From: Methanolobus psychrophilus R15 | GTDB taxonomy: Archaea > Halobacteriota > Methanosarcinia > Methanosarcinales > Methanosarcinaceae | Assembly (NCBI GenBank): GCA_000306725.1 | Contig: CP003083.1 | Span: 248,001-312,000 of the forward strand | DNA length: 64,000 bases | Direction: 5' to 3' | Shown: positions 25,553 through 34,379 of the stretch, piece by piece | Layout: each line of letters starts with the position of its first letter | Position numbering within the stretch: the first letter of the stretch is position 1 | The notes under the pieces: model-generated | Seen by the model: the letters and a program-made list of their open reading frames with translations, nothing else | Told to the model about the DNA's origin: nothing | Databases searched by the model: none | Program-made: the position numbers and the translations under genes

Positions 25553-26857
25553 CTATGGAATCTGTAAAGTTCTCATGACCAACACCTTGTCAACTTTATT
25601 TCCATCCATATCCACTACTTCATAACGAAGTCCACTGATCTCAACGTGGTCTCCTGTTTTTGGTATACGTTGTAAGGTTAACATCATCAATCCTGCAATA
25701 GTCCGATAATATCCCTGTTCCTCTTGTGGAAAAGAATCTACAGAGAGAATATCTTTTAGTTTTTCTATAGGTGTATCTCCATCAATGAGCCATGAGCCAT
25801 CTTCTCTCAAAACTACCGGCATTTCTATTGGCTCACCAAGAGATCTAACATCACCCACTATAGCTTCAAGGATGTCATGCAAAGTAATAAGCCCTTCAAT
25901 ACTGCCATACTCATCAGTGATCAAAGCAATATGTACACCACGTTCCTTGAACAACTCAAGAAGTTTCAGGATAGGAAGAGATTTAGGTACAAAATGAGGC
26001 TCTATAGTATTGTCTCTTATATCTACAGTCCCTGATTCCACCAGATTTGCCAAAACCTGCTTTACAGACACTATCCCGATAATATTGTCCAAATCCTTTT
26101 CGTATGCAGGAAAATAAGACCGACCACTGCGGATCATTTTCTGCAGATTCTCATTGGTATTATCATTCAAGTCTAAAGCTATGATATCTGTGTGATGGGT
26201 CATTAAAGATTCAACACGAAGATCTCCAATTTCAAGCACACCTTCAATCATGCTCAGTTCTGCAGTTTCAAATACACCGGCCTGAGTTCCCTCCTCAAGC
26301 ATGATCTTGATTTCCTCTTCTGTCACTGGAGGCTCATTAGTTTTCTGGATCCGCATTAGTCGAAGCACAGCCTCTGTCGAAAAACTGAGAATGATAACAA
26401 AAGGCCTTGCTATGAAAGAAAGGAACATCATGGGCCTAGCAACCTTCGTGGCAATATCTTCCGCTTTATTCAGCGCAAGTCTTTTTGGGACAAGCTCCCC
26501 AAATATTAAGGTCATGTAAGTTATTACGACCACCACAAGAATTATGCTGAGCACATTGCTGTATGGACTTAGGATCGTTACTCCTCTTAAATAGTTTGCA
26601 AGCCCCTCCGCAATAGTAGCTCCACCGAATGCACCGGCAAGAATACCTATCAAAGTAATCCCTATCTGGATCGTTGAAAGGAATGGAGTTACATTATTTG
26701 CAAGCCCTAATGCAGCGGATGCTCCTGTATTTCCCTCATCGCTCATTTTTTTGAGGCGAGTTTTTTTAGATGAAACAAGAGCAAATTCTGACATAGCAAA
26801 GATGCCATTCAATAAAATCAAAATAGCAACAATGACAATTTCAAAGGTATACGACAT
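25553..26857 (-). CDS. CNNM/CorC-HlyC family membrane protein (DUF21-CBS-CorC)
   Basis: This is a 434-residue protein with the CNNM/HlyC layout. The DUF21 membrane domain has four helices (about residues 1-190), two CBS domains cover about 205-335, and a C-terminal CorC_HlyC domain covers about 345-430. Family members are implicated in magnesium or other divalent cation export and sense nucleotides through the CBS pair. It is the upstream gene of the pair with the P-type ATPase, which supports a shared role in cation balance. Confidence 0.9.
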   Translation of the reverse strand: MSYTFEIVIVAILILLNGIFAMSEFALVSSKKTRLKKMSDEGNTGASAALGLANNVTPFLSTIQIGITLIGILAGAFGGATIAEGLANYLRGVTILSPYSNVLSIILVVVVITYMTLIFGELVPKRLALNKAEDIATKVARPMMFLSFIARPFVIILSFSTEAVLRLMRIQKTNEPPVTEEEIKIMLEEGTQAGVFETAELSMIEGVLEIGDLRVESLMTHHTDIIALDLNDNTNENLQKMIRSGRSYFPAYEKDLDNIIGIVSVKQVLANLVESGTVDIRDNTIEPHFVPKSLPILKLLELFKERGVHIALITDEYGSIEGLITLHDILEAIVGDVRSLGEPIEMPVVLREDGSWLIDGDTPIEKLKDILSVDSFPQEEQGYYRTIAGLMMLTLQRIPKTGDHVEISGLRYEVVDMDGNKVDKVLVMRTLQIP

Positions 26858-27068
26858 TTTCTTGTAATCATAGACTGGCTATATATTTAAGCATATTTCT
26901 TCGTTGAATTTCTCTGCTTGCAGAGGACTTAAGTATGTATCCTGGATGTCAATAACTACAGTGTATATGGCAATAGGTGTCACTTGCATCAAAATCAAAT
27001 AACAAAACTAAATACAATCAAAAGGAGGAATGTAACTGTATCAATATGTTTGATATAAATGAATTACT

Positions 27069-27277
27069 GTGAAGAAAATACTGAGCATACTTTTGGTTTT
27101 TGTTATGATCGGACTGGTTGCAGTTTCCGGTTGCACTGACACAGCTGACGAAGGAACTGAGACGAGGCAATCGTTGACGATGAAACTGTCGTTGACGAGA
27201 TAACTGATGATGAAGATGCATCAAAAGACGCAATCAATGAAACAGTCGCTGACGTCAATGAGACTTCCGGGGAATAA
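27069..27277 (+). pseudogene. Small lipoprotein gene with a one-base frameshift
   Basis: From GTG 27069 the frame reads VKKILSILLVFVMIGLVAVS followed by GCTDTADEGTE, a lipoprotein signal with the lipobox VSGC. It then runs into stop after a shift near 27161-27168. The other frame continues as an acidic tail, EAIVDDETVVDEITDDEDAS, to TAA 27275. One base is missing or extra; it is either a real mutation or a sequencing error. Acidic tails of this kind are common in archaeal surface lipoproteins. A TTTGGT/ACCAAA hairpin followed by T-rich sequence (27340-27365) may be its terminator. Nothing else is seen in 26858-27525. Confidence 0.55.
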
Positions 27278-27525
27278 GATCCTGTTGTAGAATAAGATAT
27301 CATATTTATACATATTTATATAAATTTTTGTTGTGACATTTTGGTTTTAGGACCAAACTTTTTCTCTTTTCTACAAGTATTTCATTAAGCTTGAAGTGAC
27401 AACTTGTCATTATTCCTGACTTCAATGACACCATTATGGAATTTAATATCTGAACCAATACTTCGCAAAGAGAATAACATGCTAGGGACAAACCTATTGA
27501 TACAGTTGAAAGTAGGTGGTATGAT

Positions 27526-28758
27526 ATGAAGAATAATAAGTTAAAAATAGCATTGATAACCGCTGTTGTGTTATTCCTGTCAATCGGGTTTGCCAGCGCA
27601 GCCTGTTATCTCAATGATGTTCAGGAAGATAGCATTGAGTATGAAGGATACCTGAATGTTAGTTTGGATGTGTCAACATCAGCTCCATATACGGCTGAGA
27701 TGATGCTGACAGATGAAACACAGGCCTTTTTCCCTGATGCAACTATCGAGACCATATTGCTCAATGTTCCTGTGGATCAGATAGAGAGCGTAACTGATGC
27801 AGAGGGAAATGAATGGGAAGTAAACGAGATAAGTGAAGAAGCAAATGGTTTTGGTATCTTTAATGTCAGCATTGATCCAGGTGATGATATAGAAATTGAC
27901 CCTGCGACAACAATCACTATAAATTTGGTTGACGCCTGGGACCAGTCATTTCCACGGAATGATGCAGGATATCTCATAGCAACTGAGATAAACGGCATCG
28001 GAGAAAATGCCGATGATAGTGCATGGGTGACCCTTGGGTTCTGCGAAGCACCGACACCTATAGTGGACGAGGAAGAACCTATCGAAGAAGTCCCAGTTGA
28101 AGAGCCTCCAGTTGAAGAACCTCCAGTTGAAGAGCCTCCAATTGAAGAAACCCCAGTTGAAGTACCAGCTGAGGAAACTGTCTGTTATCTGAATGTAGTT
28201 CAGGAAGACAAGAGCGAATATGAAGGGCAGCTCAATGCGACCTTGATCATCGATAATGAGACAAACACTGCCGAAATAGAGCTGGCAAATGAGACTCTTG
28301 AGGAATTCCAGGAAGCTCAGATGAACAGGATACTGCTCAATGTTCCTGTGGATCAGATCGAAAGTGTGACTGATGCTGAAGGAAACGAGTTTGAATTTGC
28401 AGAGGCCGAGGGAGAGATCAACGATAATCCATTCGGGGACTTCATTACAATGATCACTGTAATGATGGATATGGAAGACCACGGTTTTGGAGATTTCATC
28501 ACTGAGATAACAGTATCTGAAACTGGAAATATGACCGGTCCGATAACAATAACCTTTACGGATGAATGGGAGGGGGAACTCCCTCCAAATGATGAGGATC
28601 ACGTTATTGCAACAGCCATTCAGAACATCGGCGAGATGGGCGATGATAATGCATGGATCACTATTGGATTCTGCGAAGAAACGAGTGCATTACCTATAGA
28701 TGATACTGTGCCAGAGAATGAAACGGAGGCTGATTTAGTCATCACACTGCAGAGTTGA
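27526..28758 (+). CDS. Secreted protein with a duplicated domain and PVEEPP linker
   Basis: This is a 410-residue exported protein. A signal peptide (KIALITAVVLFLSIGFASA) ends near residue 25. Two homologous domains of about 140 and 170 residues follow. Each begins CYLN-x-VQED, carries YEG-x-LN, and shares LNVPVDQIESVTDAEGNE-like strands and a C-terminal IGFCE. They are joined by an acidic Pro-rich linker with PVEEPP repeats (about residues 185-215). Each domain keeps two Cys (CYLN and GFCE), which could form a disulphide. It is very acidic and probably a cell-surface protein. I do not recognise the domain family. Confidence 0.7.
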   Translation: MKNNKLKIALITAVVLFLSIGFASAACYLNDVQEDSIEYEGYLNVSLDVSTSAPYTAEMMLTDETQAFFPDATIETILLNVPVDQIESVTDAEGNEWEVNEISEEANGFGIFNVSIDPGDDIEIDPATTITINLVDAWDQSFPRNDAGYLIATEINGIGENADDSAWVTLGFCEAPTPIVDEEEPIEEVPVEEPPVEEPPVEEPPIEETPVEVPAEETVCYLNVVQEDKSEYEGQLNATLIIDNETNTAEIELANETLEEFQEAQMNRILLNVPVDQIESVTDAEGNEFEFAEAEGEINDNPFGDFITMITVMMDMEDHGFGDFITEITVSETGNMTGPITITFTDEWEGELPPNDEDHVIATAIQNIGEMGDDNAWITIGFCEETSALPIDDTVPENETEADLVITLQS

Positions 28759-28895
28759 AATGATGTGGTTCTGAATTGCTTAAGGAGTTTATCTTAAGCG
28801 GCTCAGAAGAATCTTTTATGCAGATCAGAGGACTCTGTTCATATATAAGGAAAGGGTCCTCTATCCTGTGCTGCAGACAGGGTATATAAAAGATC

Positions 28896-29636
28896 GGCAT
28901 TGGTAAGTATATATAGTTATATATTATGATAGCCTACACATAAAGCGTGAATTGTCCCAAGTGCAATAGCTTTAATAACAAAAAGAACGGTAAAATCAAT
29001 GGACTCCAACGCTATCAATGCCATGAATGTAGATACAATTATACAGTAGAACTTAAGTCTACTGCCTCTCCTCCCTCCGTTAAAAGACAAGCTTTACAGC
29101 TATACCTTGAAGGATTGGGATTTCGTTCAATAGGACGTTTTTTAGGAGTAAGTCATGTTTCGGTTCAAAATTGGATAAAGACATTCGGACAGGAATTAGA
29201 GGATCTAAAAAGCGAAAACGAGATAGAGATCGTTGAATTAGACGAAATGCATACTTATATTGGAAACAAAAAAAATATTGTTGGATCTGGATTGCTGTTG
29301 ATAGAGCTGGGAAAAAATTCATCAACTGCTCTTTTGGTAGCAGGGGAACCAAAACAGGACAAAAGCTCTGGGAGAAACTAGAGAAGAAAGAGATAGGGAA
29401 AGTGATGACCGATAACTGGAAAGCATATGCAGAGTTTCTTCCAGATGAGGTTCATACACGATCAAAAGCAGAAACCTATACAGTGGAAGGATATAACAGC
29501 ATATTCAGGCACTTTCTGGCAAGATTACGAAGAAAAACAAAATGTTATACTAAGAGTCTTGAAATGCTAAAATACTCTGTTCTTCTTTTGATGAAGTATA
29601 GAAATAATGAACTAACTATACTTAATTAACAATGCC
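28896..29636. mobile_element. IS1-family insertion sequence with perfect 8-bp target duplication
   Basis: The 741-bp element is bounded by imperfect terminal inverted repeats (20 of 24 positions match). Both ends begin GGCATTG. The sequence AAAAGATC occurs immediately outside each end (28888-28895 and 29637-29644), an 8-base target duplication typical of the IS1 family. The intact duplication means the insertion is recent or undisturbed. It lies between the surface-protein gene and the YkgJ gene and breaks no recognisable ORF. Confidence 0.9.
28947..29629 (+). pseudogene. IS1-family transposase, frameshifted at an A8 run
   Basis: The protein has an InsA-like zinc finger (CPKCNSFNNKKNGKINGLQR then YQCHECR), a helix-turn-helix (SVKRQALQLYLEGLGFRSIG), and a DDE domain. 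The frame from GTG 28947 leaves the correct path at eight adenines (29268-29275). After a -1 shift it reads YCWIWIAVDRAGKKFINCSF, then GTKTGQKLWEKLEK, then MTDNWKAYAEFLPDEVHTRS to the stop at 29627. IS1 uses programmed -1 frameshifting at an A-run, but normally between InsA and InsB, upstream of this site. Here the shift is inside the catalytic domain, so it could be a deletion or an unusual programmed site. Confidence 0.8.
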
Positions 29637-29751
29637 AAAAGATCAATTCAATGAGTAAAACTTTACGGATATCTTAAAGTTAAGCGGGCCATTCTTTCTC
29701 CATGAATAAGTCCTGCTCATAGAATCAACTGGCCTGTTGTTCAATTTATGT

Positions 29752-30810
29752 TTACAATATGAGTCCATAACTTGGCTCGGTAGCCAGGTATCCGTCCGAG
29801 AAGATAATTGTTTCCTTAATCGCATCTGCATCTATTCTATCATGTCCCTCAAAAGCCGCGAGCAGATTTGCTCTTAATAGAAGTGATGCAGCAATACCGT
29901 CAATGTAAGCGGTTGCAAGATTACTGAGTGACGCTTTCCTTTTCTGCTCCAGGGCACGCAGGTATATCACGCCTGCAAAATGATCTCTTTTCACGATTAT
30001 TCCAAGATACCTCCTTAAGGCATTAATAGCATCCGCAGACAAGGGCTTAAGTGAAAAAAAGGAGTAATCAATGTTACCGGTGGTTTCTATTTCGCCTGTA
30101 CGCTCCAGCTTCAATCTTTCCAATAGCCTGCCATTCAGCCTGAAAACAAGCCATTGCATATCCGCTGTAAGGTATGTCGGCAGATCAATGAAATCTTCAG
30201 AGGAGAGCTGGGATGCAAAGTTATCCTTGTTCTTTTGAGTAACTATCTCATTACTGATATCCATACAGTTTACATGTTCCAGTGATCTAGTCTGCAGGAC
30301 GCTGGGGGATATGTAATCTGACAGTTTTCCAGGCAAGGAGTCATACATCTCCCTGGCTTTTAGTATCATCTCCTCTTTCATTTGGGCCGGTAGCTGCTCC
30401 ATCATCTCTTCTCCCTTTAGACGAAAGGCACTGGAATTGCTGTCCTGTGAAAATCCTCTGCAGACCTGGCTTGTATACAGCTGGACCCGTTGCCCGAAAA
30501 AGATCTTTATGGGGAATATCCTGCACAGGAGAGAACGAACAGAATATATGCCGCATCTGCGATCCTCCCTGAGGAAGATGCAGGCACCTCTTTCCTGGTG
30601 CTGTCTCATCGTATAGACATTGCAAAAATAAGGGTCTGTAGTCACCCATTTTTTAAGCCCGTTCCTGTCTATTTTCAGTATAGCATTGAAACCCGGCTCG
30701 CATTCCCTTACCTCTGCCGGGAAAGTGCAGCAAAAACCGCAACCTTCCAAGCATGTAAAATCCATTCCTTCAAGTAGAGCATAGTCAATTTCGGTGGTTA
30801 TACTAAACAT
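29752..30810 (-). CDS. YkgJ-family cysteine-cluster protein
   Basis: This is a 352-residue protein with an N-terminal YkgJ-type cluster (CLEGCGFCCTFPAEVRECE near residues 19-37) and further Cys in GACIFLREDRRCGIYSVRSL followed by LCRIFP near residues 96-122. Together they form the zinc or Fe-S binding site of the family. The remaining 230 residues are mostly helical and poorly conserved. YkgJ proteins have been linked to metal handling, but no reaction is established. It stands alone on this strand next to the IS1 element. Confidence 0.8.
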   Translation of the reverse strand: MFSITTEIDYALLEGMDFTCLEGCGFCCTFPAEVRECEPGFNAILKIDRNGLKKWVTTDPYFCNVYTMRQHQERGACIFLREDRRCGIYSVRSLLCRIFPIKIFFGQRVQLYTSQVCRGFSQDSNSSAFRLKGEEMMEQLPAQMKEEMILKAREMYDSLPGKLSDYISPSVLQTRSLEHVNCMDISNEIVTQKNKDNFASQLSSEDFIDLPTYLTADMQWLVFRLNGRLLERLKLERTGEIETTGNIDYSFFSLKPLSADAINALRRYLGIIVKRDHFAGVIYLRALEQKRKASLSNLATAYIDGIAASLLLRANLLAAFEGHDRIDADAIKETIIFSDGYLATEPSYGLIL

Positions 30811-30974
30811 CCCCTGAAAAACACGACACCGGTAATAATTATAGTATTTTCGACGATGCCGATTTTACAATTACTGTTGATAAATTAAGATCTCCATATT
30901 TTAGAAACGGCTGCTAATTCTGCAGTAGATGTTCATTCAAACATTTAAGCCTTTCACATGATCTTTTGCTCGAT

Positions 30975-31598
30975 ATGATTCTTTTAAATATTCGCAACAC
31001 AGATTATATCCCCGTGGCCGAGTATTCCTTTGTCAAAGAACTCCTTCGTAAGGGTATTCATCTTACATCCTTACTGATAGTGCTGATCTATGCCTTTTAT
31101 GGCAGGCAGGCTACCCTTATCTTGCTTATATCATATCTGGTGCTTATTCTGATTATCGAGCACCTGCGTCTTGACAGGGGCCTGGAACTCCCTTTTGTCA
31201 ATTATCTCTTTCGCCGGAAAGAGGTCTCAAATATCGGCTCTCATGTGTTTTTTACGCTAGGTGCTCTTGTTGCTGTTGCAGTGTTCAGTAAAGAAGTCGC
31301 CTATGCTGCTATATTGATGACCACGTTCGGAGACATGAGTGCAGCACTTGTTGGCAGAAAGATTGGAAAACATCGGTTCCTTAGCAGCGGGAAGTCAATA
31401 GAAGGGTGTACTGCTGAGTTTATAGTTGATCTTTTAATTGGATATGTTTTCCTGTCAAGCCTGCCTCTTGCACTGCTAATGGCATTTACAGCAACCCTTG
31501 TGGAAACCCTCTTTGTGAATATAGATGACAATCTGACAATTCCTATATTTTCAGGATTTGTGGTGGAAACGTTCTTATACATAAAATACATAGTATAA
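30975..31598 (+). CDS. Dolichol kinase/diacylglycerol kinase-like CTP-dependent membrane enzyme
   Basis: This is a 207-residue integral membrane protein with about six segments. It resembles the SEC59/dolichol kinase and CTP-dependent diacylglycerol kinase family: the signature FGDMSAALVGRKIGKHRFLS followed by GKSIEGCTAEF lies near residues 115-145. Such enzymes phosphorylate a polyprenol or diacyl/dialkylglycerol with CTP. In an archaeon a polyprenol or archaeol-type substrate is likely. ATG 30975 is taken rather than the upstream TTG 30966. A TATA-like region precedes it. Confidence 0.8.
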   Translation: MILLNIRNTDYIPVAEYSFVKELLRKGIHLTSLLIVLIYAFYGRQATLILLISYLVLILIIEHLRLDRGLELPFVNYLFRRKEVSNIGSHVFFTLGALVAVAVFSKEVAYAAILMTTFGDMSAALVGRKIGKHRFLSSGKSIEGCTAEFIVDLLIGYVFLSSLPLALLMAFTATLVETLFVNIDDNLTIPIFSGFVVETFLYIKYIV

Positions 31599-31626
31599 AT
31601 TATAATATATAATTAAGTAGGATAGT

Positions 31627-31697
31627 GAGGCACCCGGAAACCACCACGCTTTAGGGTGCCTCTCTCCTTGCGAATCCGAGATATTCCCCAATATCTC
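31627..31697. other. Two adjacent perfect hairpins, terminator or small RNA
   Basis: GAGGCACCC (31627-31635) pairs with GGGTGCCTC (31654-31662) over 9 bases with an 18-base loop. Sixteen bases on, GAGATATT (31678-31685) pairs with AATATCTC (31690-31697) around CCCC. They follow the kinase-like gene by 29 bases. The first could end its transcript; the pair could equally be a structured RNA. The rest of 31599-32008 is AT-rich and includes the palindrome CAAGTTAACTTG at 31894-31905 but no gene. Confidence 0.4.
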
Positions 31698-32008
31698 TGT
31701 TAAGCCACTCCCATAACCCGCAATATGTAATTGGAGTCTGTTTTATTTAAATTGACCCTTGTTTATTTTATAGAGTATCTAATTTATTCAAAAGACTCTT
31801 AAAATCATGTCCTTACGTATATTTTGATGACGTTAAAATTTAATTCACTGAATTAATCCAGTATCCTCTAATTTGTACAGCACCGCATTAAATCAAGTTA
31901 ACTTGGTTTTCTCGCAAATTAGTTTTTTGAAAAGTTATTTATATGCCGATGGTATAGGATATTATATACGAAAACAAACTTTTCGGAAAACATAAGAGGT
32001 AAATAAGT

Positions 32009-32188
32009 ATGACATCATGGGAATATGAAATAAAGTCAGTTCGCTTTGGCGAATGGAACCTGATGAAAGAGGATTTGAACGAACTTGGCGTTGATGGTTG
32101 GGAACTGGTTAAGTTCTCAGGTGATGTAGATGAACAGGGAATGACCAAAGCCTTCCTGAAAAGACCGCTTGACATACTTGAAACCTGA
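32009..32188 (+). CDS. Small DUF4177-like protein (59 aa)
   Basis: A 59-residue ORF starting at ATG 32009 with a good Shine-Dalgarno AGAGGT at 31995-32000 and a TATA box (TTATATAC near 31971). The sequence MTSWEYEIKSVRFGEWNLMK, then LNELGVDGWELVKFSGD, is that of DUF4177-like small proteins, with the typical WEY...LNELG-x-x-GWELV pattern. Function of this family is unknown. It stands alone and looks intact. Confidence 0.75.
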   Translation: MTSWEYEIKSVRFGEWNLMKEDLNELGVDGWELVKFSGDVDEQGMTKAFLKRPLDILET

Positions 32189-32359
32189 TCCTTTTTAATA
32201 ATTTCTTTTCTGTCTTTTCATTTGAGACTTTCTGATTTTATTATAGTCTTGCTGTTTTCATCTATGCTTATTACAGTTTTTAATAAGTGCATTGCAGGCT
32301 CACTTGCGACATAAAGGTATTTCTATTCATTTGCTCAATGTTATTAATGGGGTTTGTTA

Positions 32360-33169
32360 ATGAGAAATGAAACAATAGTTTTTTTGGTTCTGATGTCCGT
32401 ATTCTTAGCTATTGGATGTACCGCTGCACAGGATGAAGACGAGCCAGGCATTGACAGTCCGGAAGTGCCGCCTGCTGCTCCTGATCCTGTGCAGGCTGAC
32501 CTCCCCGGGCCGGAAGGCAGTGAGGTATATAATTACATAACTGAAGAGAACAACTACCGGGACTGGGATATATGGCCTTTGAAAGATGAAGTGTATTCAA
32601 GCGTCAGTATTCATGGCCCGCTGTTAACTACATACGTATCAGAGAGTGCAGTACCTGCCATCCAGAACCGGGCAGGCACCTTGCCCTACGAGAGCATGGT
32701 AGTGAGGGAAAGTTATGACGCTGATCGCCAGCTCAGAGAAATAGGTGTCCGGTATAAGGTGGAAGGTTATGACCCTGACCATAACGATTGGTTCTGGGCT
32801 GCTTACACTCCCGAAGGAGAAGTTATAGTCGAGGGAAGGGTGGAGTCATGCCAGAGCTGCCATTCGGTTGAGGCGCGTAACGACTACATTTATACCGCTT
32901 ATATAACAGGCACTCCTTATCCGGTAACAGATGTGGAAATCAGGGATTTCAGCTTTGACCCGGCCTCGGTCACCATTGCAGTGGGAAATTCAGTTAGATG
33001 GACCAATATGGATTCAGCCGTACATACAATAGATGGTGGAATGTTCAGGTCTGGGGCGCTCGCACAGGGAGAATCCTACAGTTACACATTCACAGAAGCA
33101 GGCACTTATTATTACATGTGTACTGTGCATCCTTACCAGACAACGGGGCAAATCATTGTAACAGGATGA
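32360..33169 (+). CDS. Lipoprotein fusing a cytochrome P460-like haem domain to a cupredoxin
   Basis: This is a 269-residue exported lipoprotein (lipobox AIGC, Cys 20) with an acidic Pro-rich spacer to about residue 52. Residues 55-180 resemble cytochrome P460, with one c-type haem motif CQSCH at 164-168. Residues 190-269 form a cupredoxin domain with copper ligands His 222, Cys 254 and His 257. The axial position that is usually Met is Gln 260 (C-x2-H-x2-Q), as in stellacyanin-like proteins. It would carry one haem and one copper outside the membrane and could move electrons or handle a nitrogen species such as hydroxylamine or NO. ATG 32360 is the start; a second cupredoxin gene follows. 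Confidence 0.8.
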   Translation: MRNETIVFLVLMSVFLAIGCTAAQDEDEPGIDSPEVPPAAPDPVQADLPGPEGSEVYNYITEENNYRDWDIWPLKDEVYSSVSIHGPLLTTYVSESAVPAIQNRAGTLPYESMVVRESYDADRQLREIGVRYKVEGYDPDHNDWFWAAYTPEGEVIVEGRVESCQSCHSVEARNDYIYTAYITGTPYPVTDVEIRDFSFDPASVTIAVGNSVRWTNMDSAVHTIDGGMFRSGALAQGESYSYTFTEAGTYYYMCTVHPYQTTGQIIVTG

Positions 33170-33265
33170 GTCTCTTTGCCATTACTTTTTCTCTGAGGTT
33201 TCCAGGCATCATTACTTCCGGTAATGCTATTAATTATGCTTACTCTATCTTATATGGGGAGAATC

Positions 33266-33619
33266 ATGAGAAGAGTACTTTTTATCTTTACGCTGATCGC
33301 AGCGGTTGCTTTAATCTCCGGATGCACGGATTACCTGTCACCAATGGAGAGCCAGCCGCCTGGAGAAGTTGAAACTACAGAAGTCATTATGCAAAATTAC
33401 CGCTTCCTGCCTCAGGATATCAGGGTTTCTGTTGGAGATACGGTCACCTGGGCAAATGATGATAGAGTAACCCACACTGTGACTGCGGACAATGGTGGCT
33501 TTGATTCAGGTGAGTTAGAGCCAAGTGAGACTTTTAGTTATACCTACGAACAGGAAGGCATCTTTGGCTATTCTTGCACGATACATCCCGGTATGATCGG
33601 TACTGTGACAGTAAAGTGA
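33266..33619 (+). CDS. Cupredoxin lipoprotein
   Basis: This is a 117-residue lipoprotein (signal to ISGC, Cys 20) with a plastocyanin-like cupredoxin domain at residues 38-117. Predicted copper ligands are His 70, Cys 104, His 107 and Met 110 (SCTIHPGM), the full set for a type 1 site. Start ATG 33266 has GGGGAG upstream. It follows the haem-copper lipoprotein by 96 bases on the same strand, so it may exchange electrons with it outside the cell. Confidence 0.85.
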   Translation: MRRVLFIFTLIAAVALISGCTDYLSPMESQPPGEVETTEVIMQNYRFLPQDIRVSVGDTVTWANDDRVTHTVTADNGGFDSGELEPSETFSYTYEQEGIFGYSCTIHPGMIGTVTVK

Positions 33620-33646
33620 ATATTTAAAATTGACAGGGGGAATCAA

Positions 33647-34345
33647 TTGAAACTTAAGGGCCGGGTAGCTCTTGTGACAGGGGGAGGCAGGGGCATAGGA
33701 AGAGCCACATGCCTCGCGCTGGCAAAGGAAGGTGCAGATATCATTGCAACTTCAAGGAGTCAGGATGAGCTAGAAGCGGTGCGTGAAGAAGTTGAGAGCA
33801 TGGGCAGTAATTCACTGGCCATCCAGGCAGACATCAGCAAGGAGTCGGATGTCATTAGTTTGGTGTCTGAATCAGCTAAACACTTCGGAAGAATAGACAT
33901 CCTTGTGAATAACGCCGGAGTAGCTGTAAGGAAACCCCTGATCGAAACCAGCGCCGGGGAATTCGATAATATAATGGGTGTCAATGTAAGGGGCTTATTC
34001 CTGTGCACGAAGCATACCTTGCCCAATATGCTCAGGGAAGGCCAGGGCAAAGTGATAAACATCTCTTCCGGCGCAGGCAAGACCGGGATTAGAGAACTTT
34101 CAGTATACTCTGCATCAAAGTTTGCAGTCATCGGCCTGACCCAGTCGCTGGCTCAGGAAGTTTCAGGAAAGATTGGAGTATATGCGGTCTGTTCTGGGAG
34201 CGTCGATACAGGTATGTACCGTTCTTTGTATAATGATAAGCCATCCCTCAAACCGGAAGATGTGGCCGCCAAAATCGTGGAGCTGTGTCTTCCGGGATCA
34301 AGGGTTGCTTCAGGCTCCTGTGTTACAATTTATGGCTGTGGTTGA
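33647..34345 (+). CDS. Short-chain dehydrogenase/reductase
   Basis: This is a 232-residue SDR enzyme that uses NAD(P)H to reduce a carbonyl. The nucleotide site is TGGGRGIG near residues 11-18, NNAG is near 88-91, catalytic Ser is in INISSGAG, and YSASK holds the Tyr and Lys. It is most like 3-oxoacyl-ACP reductase (FabG-type), but archaea lack that pathway, so the substrate is open. Translation starts at TTG 33647, preceded by GGGGG. It opens a run of co-directional genes with the phosphoribosyltransferase and PEBP genes. Confidence 0.85.
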   Translation: MKLKGRVALVTGGGRGIGRATCLALAKEGADIIATSRSQDELEAVREEVESMGSNSLAIQADISKESDVISLVSESAKHFGRIDILVNNAGVAVRKPLIETSAGEFDNIMGVNVRGLFLCTKHTLPNMLREGQGKVINISSGAGKTGIRELSVYSASKFAVIGLTQSLAQEVSGKIGVYAVCSGSVDTGMYRSLYNDKPSLKPEDVAAKIVELCLPGSRVASGSCVTIYGCG

Positions 34346-34379
34346 GGAGCAAAGTGATGTTGTCAGTATTCAGGGCGAT

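Noticed and set aside
28085-28165. Repeated GTTGAAGA-CCTCCA units considered as a CRISPR or DNA repeat
   Set aside because: They encode the PVEEPP linker in frame and have no spacers; the repetition is at protein level.
31627-31697. Riboswitch for the following 59-residue protein
   Set aside because: The hairpins lie more than 300 bases upstream, before that gene's own TATA box, so they belong to the preceding transcript or stand alone.
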